From NCBI GenBank assembly GCA_039621445.1, contig CP154956.1:34693437-34757436 (forward strand): a stretch of DNA of 64,000 bases. The letters run 5' to 3'. The DNA is from Euglena gracilis (taxonomy: Eukaryota; Euglenida; Euglenophyceae; Euglenales). Under the pieces are notes generated by a model. The model made no database searches. It was not told the DNA's origin and saw nothing but the letters and a program-made list of their open reading frames with translations. Of this stretch, positions 60,151 through 64,000 are shown in pieces (positions within the stretch are counted from its first letter, which is position 1; every line of letters starts with the position of its first letter). The position numbers were made by a program, and so were the translations under genes.

Positions 60151-60737
60151 ATAAACAATTTCAGCCTGAAATCCGTTAATGTCAGTAGAATTTCAAGACA
60201 GGCGTCGGGCCCAGAAAATAGGTTTTAGACCGACACTAACAGGTTCAGCAGGGGCTCCGGGCGGCTCGCTTCGCTCGCTCGCGCCCGGCGCCCCTGCTGA
60301 ATCTGTTAGTGTCGGTCGATTTTTGTATAATATTGACATCATCGGATTTCGGGCCAAGGCTGTGTTCATAGCAACATGGCTTTGGTCAAAATCTGTGTTT
60401 CTAAAAAAACGCAGACTCAGGCCCGAGTCTGTGTTTCGAAACGCAGACTCAGGTCAGAGTCTGCGTTTAAGACGCAGTTCTTGATATAGAGATTGAAAAA
60501 AGAAACAAGCATTCCGAAAAAAAAGGCAAAAGATTGGTCGACATTAACGGGTTTCAGGCTGAAACTGACAATGTCCCAAAACGGAACAAAAAGACATTCA
60601 AAAAATGAAACAAAAGGTTGGTCGATTTCAAAGACATCGGAAACCGTTTATGTCAGTCGATTTCCATTCAGGCGCCCGTTTATGTCGGTCGATTTCCATT
60701 CAGGCGCCGTTTATGTCAGTCGATTTCCATTCAGGCG

Positions 60738-63523
60738 GGTCCTAGGCGGTAGACTGGGGGGGGGGGTCCTGGGTGGTCGGCCGACTAGTCGGCCGACCAC
60801 CCAATTGGTCGGCCGACTAGGCCTGGTCGGCAGCTAGTCGGCGAGACAGGGGGGGGGGGGTCCTGGGTGGTCGGCCGACTAGTCGGCCGACCACCCACTC
60901 TAATGTAGTTACGGGCCAGTTTCGCCGACTTTTTATGAAGAAAATTGTATGCAAACTAGTCGGTGGCTAGTCGGTGGGCATAAAAATGGTCTGTGGCGGG
61001 TCCAAACCACCCGGAAATGGTCCGGATGGGGCCAAATAAGTGCCTTACACCAACAGGAACACCCTCAGATGGAAATTTTTGGTCGGTGGGGGGTCGGTGG
61101 GCCCTTGATGGGGTCCGGAGGGGTAAAAAACCAATGACGAAACAGGGATTACATGAAAATCCTTTAGAAATGCAAGCATTCTGCATCAGGACAGGCTGAA
61201 ACCTCCCCCCTCCACCCCCACCCGAGCCCAGATAACAAAATCCCTTCTATGTTGGCAACATACTCAGGGGCTAAGTCGTTTTTGTGGCTCACTTTGGCAT
61301 AGGCGGGGGGGGCTCCGCCCCCCCCGCACCCCCCCCCTCAAATAATAAAATCCCTTCTATGTTTGCAACATACTCCGGGGCTAAGTCGTTTTTGTGGCTC
61401 ACGTTGGCATAGGCGGGGTGGGCTCCTCGGCCCTCGCACACCCGCGCAAGGCGGTAGACTGGGGGGGGGGGGTAGTGGGTAGTCGGCCGACTAGTCGGCC
61501 GACTACCCAATTGGTCCACCGACTAGTCCTAGTCGGTAGCTAGTCGGCGAGACAGGGGGGGGGGGTAGTGGGTAGTCGGCCAACTAGTCGGCCGACTACC
61601 CACTCTAATGTACTAACGGGTCAAAACCGCCGACTTTTAAGCCCCCCCCCCATGAACAAAATCCAATGGAAACTAGTCGGTGGCTAGTCGGCGGTCATAA
61701 AAATGGCCTGTGGCGGGCCCAAATCACCCGGAAATGGTCCGGGTGGGTCCAAATCAGAGTCTTACGCATAAATAAACACCCCCAGATGAAAATCTTTGGT
61801 CAGTGGGGGGTGGGTGTGCCCTTGATGGGGGTCCGGAGGGGTAAAAAACCAATGATGAAATAGGGATTACATTAAAATCCTTTAGAAATGCAATCTGCAA
61901 TCTGCGTTTTGCATCACGAGAGGCAGAAAACTCCCCCCTCCACCCCAATCCGAGACTCAAATAACAAAATCCCTTCTGTGTTGGCAACATACTCGGGGGC
62001 TAAGTCGTTTTTGTGGCTCACTTTGGCATAGGCGGGGGGGGGGCTCCGCCCCCCCCGCACCCCCCCCCTCAAATAACAAAATCCCTTCTGTGTTTGCAAC
62101 ATACTCGGGGGCTAAGTCGTTTTGTGGCTCACTTTGGCATAGGCGGGGGGGGGCTCCGCCCCCCCCCGCACCCCCCCCCCTCAAATAACAAAATCCCTTC
62201 TCTGTTGGCAACATACTCGGGGGCTAAGTCGTTTTTGTGGCTCACTTTGGCATAGGCGGGGGGGGCTCCGCCCCCCCCCCGCACCCCCCCCCCTCAAATA
62301 ACAAAATCCCTTCTCTGTTGGCAACATACTCAGGGGCTAAGTCGTTTTTGTGGCTCACTTTGGCATAGGCGGGGGGGGCTCCGCCCCCCCCGCACCCCCC
62401 CCCCTCAAATAACAAAATCCCTTCTCTGTTGGCAACATACTCGGGGGCTAAGTCGTTTTTGTGGCTCACTTTGGCATAGGCGGGGGGGGCTCCGCCCCCC
62501 CGCACCCCCCCCCTCAAATAACAAAATCCCTTCAGTGTTTGCAACATACTCGGGGGCTAAGTCGTTTTTGTGGCTCACTTTGGCATAGGCGGGGGGGGCT
62601 CCGCCCCCCCCGCACCCCCCCCCTCAAATAACAAAATCCCTTCTATGTTGGCAATAGACTTGGAGGGATAAGACCCTTTTTTTGTGCAAATTTTGACTTA
62701 TATTGAAAATTCATGGGGAGAGGTGTACTTTTGTCAAAAGTGGCCCAAAATGGACATTTTCCCCCAATTTTTTTGCATATTCACCCCCGATTGGGGGGTT
62801 CTGGAGCCATTTGGGTGGGTTTTGACCGGCGTTGAGGTGAATTAGACAAATTTTTTTTCCCAGGGGGGGGGCTTAAAAGTCGGCGGTTTTGACCCGTTAG
62901 TACATTAGAGTGGGTAGTCGGCCGACTAGTCGGCCGACTACCCACTACCCCCCCGCCGACTAGCTACCGACCAATTAGTCGGCCGACTAGTCGGTGGACC
63001 AATTGGGTAGTCGGCCGACTAGTCGGCCGACTACCCGCGCCCCCCCCCCCCAGTCTACCGTTTGGCACTCCGCACCCCCCCCCCTCAAATAACAAAATCC
63101 CTTCTATGTTGGCAATATACTTGGAGGGCTAAGTCCTTTTGTGCAAAATTTGACTTATATTGACTTATATACAACGGATAGAGGTGTTCTTTTGCCAAAA
63201 GTGGCCCAAAATGGACATTTTCCCCCAATTTTTTTGCATATTGACCCCCGATTGGGGGGTTCTGGAGCCATTTGGGTGGGTTTTGACTGGTTTTGGGGTG
63301 ATTTGGACAAAATTTTTTCTCAGGGGGGGGGCTTAAAAGTCGGCGAAACTGGCCCGTAACTACATTAGAGTGGGTGGTCGGCCGACTAGTCGGCCGACCA
63401 CCCAGTCCCCCCCCCCCCCTGTCTCGCCGACTAGCTGCCGACCAGGCCTAGTCGGCCGACCAATTGGGTGGTCGGCCGACTAGTCGGCCGACCACCCAGG
63501 ACCCCCCCCCCCCCCCCCCCACT
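60738..63523. mobile_element. Palindromic foldback element B, inserted in D and itself carrying C
   Basis: Left arm starts GGTCCTAGGCGGTAGACTG as in foldback A and its first ~460 bp are almost identical to A (54716-55180). Right arm 63340-63523 mirrors it. ATTCAGGCG flanks both sides (60729-60737, 63524-63532), a 9-bp duplication of a word in the D arm. The interior has two 112-bp units, then foldback C, then a remnant unit. No transposase. Confidence 0.85.
61452..63060. mobile_element. Palindromic foldback element C, nested in B
   Basis: Ends CGGTAGACTG (61452) and CAGTCTACCG (63051-63060). The arms have the same design as A and B but with half-site GGGTAGTCGGCCGACT, and CTAATGTACTAACGGGTCAA instead of CTAATGTAGTTACGGGCCAG. 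The interior holds about six 112-bp units (61960-62650). It separates the second 112-bp unit of B from a remnant unit at 63075. No target duplication was found. Confidence 0.8.
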
Positions 63524-63807
63524 ATTCAGGCGCCCGTTAATGGGCCAAAAACCACTTTTTTGGCCATATTTCCATCCAGTCGGTTCGGTCGAATGAATAT
63601 CAAGACAGGCATCGGGCCCATACAAAATAGGTTTTAGAAAAATCGACCGACACTAACAGATTCTGATACGAAAACTGTGTCCAGAACGCCGGTTCGGGCG
63701 TGAAGCCGTGTTCCAGAACGCCGGTTCGGGCGGCAGCCCGAACTGGCGTTCTGGACACAGTTGTTGAAACCGTGGATTAGGGGCTCTGGCTTCACGCCCG
63801 AACCGGC

Positions 63808-64000
63808 GTTCAAGGAATAAAGGCCAATTTCGCCGTAAATACCCAGTTTCTGAACATTTTTGGGCATTTTTGGGATCCTTTGGGCTCATGGCCATGTCGA
63901 TCGGCCGATTGAAGTTTTCATCCGTCTGATGCCAGGTTACCATCAATCGAAAGGTTTTTTTTCAGAGTTACAATTTGGAACTTTTTTTTGGTTGGACCAC
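63808..64000. other. Window end, no supported feature
   Basis: AT-rich DNA with GGCATTTTTGGG-type words; nothing that I recognise. Confidence 0.4.

Larger units (their letters stand above)
58818..63807. mobile_element. Giant foldback element D (about 2.2 kb without insertions)
   Basis: The left end GCCGGTTCGGGCGTGAA (58818) is mirrored at the right end (63791-63807). The arms continue: GTGTCGGTCGATTTTTCTAA (58953) is inverted near 63633-63652, the CTGACCTGAGTCTGCGTTTC region (59419) near 60420-60460, and the ~32-bp CGACTGACATAAACGGGCGC units near 60655-60737. The right arm is split at ATTCAGGCG by foldback B. The centre (59640-60180) holds no gene. It adjoins a (TA)n run. No transposase and no clear target duplication. 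Confidence 0.75.

Overview
This is eukaryotic nuclear DNA from a repeat-rich genome, probably a protist or alga. The evidence is a spliced ribosomal-protein gene (eL6, GT-AG introns of 46 and 50 nt), LTR and non-LTR retrotransposons, terminal-inverted-repeat elements, a satellite array and microsatellites. GK-rich Gag tails, methyltransferase-bearing LTR elements and splice acceptors placed directly before start codons would fit a dinoflagellate or relative, but nothing here proves that placement.

Layout. 1-5752: the 3' part of a Ty3/gypsy chromodomain element (element 1, +). 6783-10488: the 5' end of another LTR element on the minus strand (element 4: LTR, primer binding site, very long Gag). 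10489-16400: a satellite array of about 27 units of ~216 bp. 16401-16747: the LTR and primer binding site of element 5 (+). 16748-18634: remnants, including the polypurine tract and LTR start of an older element 6. 18635-53369: element 2, a Ty3/gypsy chromodomain element with near-identical LTRs and a 4-bp target duplication (GGTT). Its 3' part is opened by two insertions: a GC-rich non-LTR retrotransposon (about 29344-37960), and element 3 (38670-52479), a second complete LTR element with its own 4-bp duplication (CACC). 53374-58260: remnants, an hAT-like MITE, a palindromic foldback element, the eL6 gene and the first exon of a divergent MGCGAS-type gene. 58271-63807: inverted-repeat and microsatellite DNA, ending in a giant foldback element (D) that holds a foldback (B) that holds another (C).

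The most unusual content is in the LTR elements. Elements 1, 2 and 3 each encode a Dam-like (N6-adenine methyltransferase-like) module with a conserved W-x-NPP motif. Elements 2 and 3 also encode a compact cytosine-5-methyltransferase-like module with PC and ENPR motifs. The order of modules differs: protease-Dam-RT in element 1, Dam-C5-protease-RT in element 2, C5-Dam-protease-RT in element 3. All three end in integrase plus chromodomain. In elements 2 and 3 gag and pol share a frame separated by one stop codon, and the gag ATG straddles the LTR/primer-site junction. Element 3 also has a zinc-knuckle ORF downstream of the integrase. Every element shows frameshifts or stops and most look non-autonomous now.
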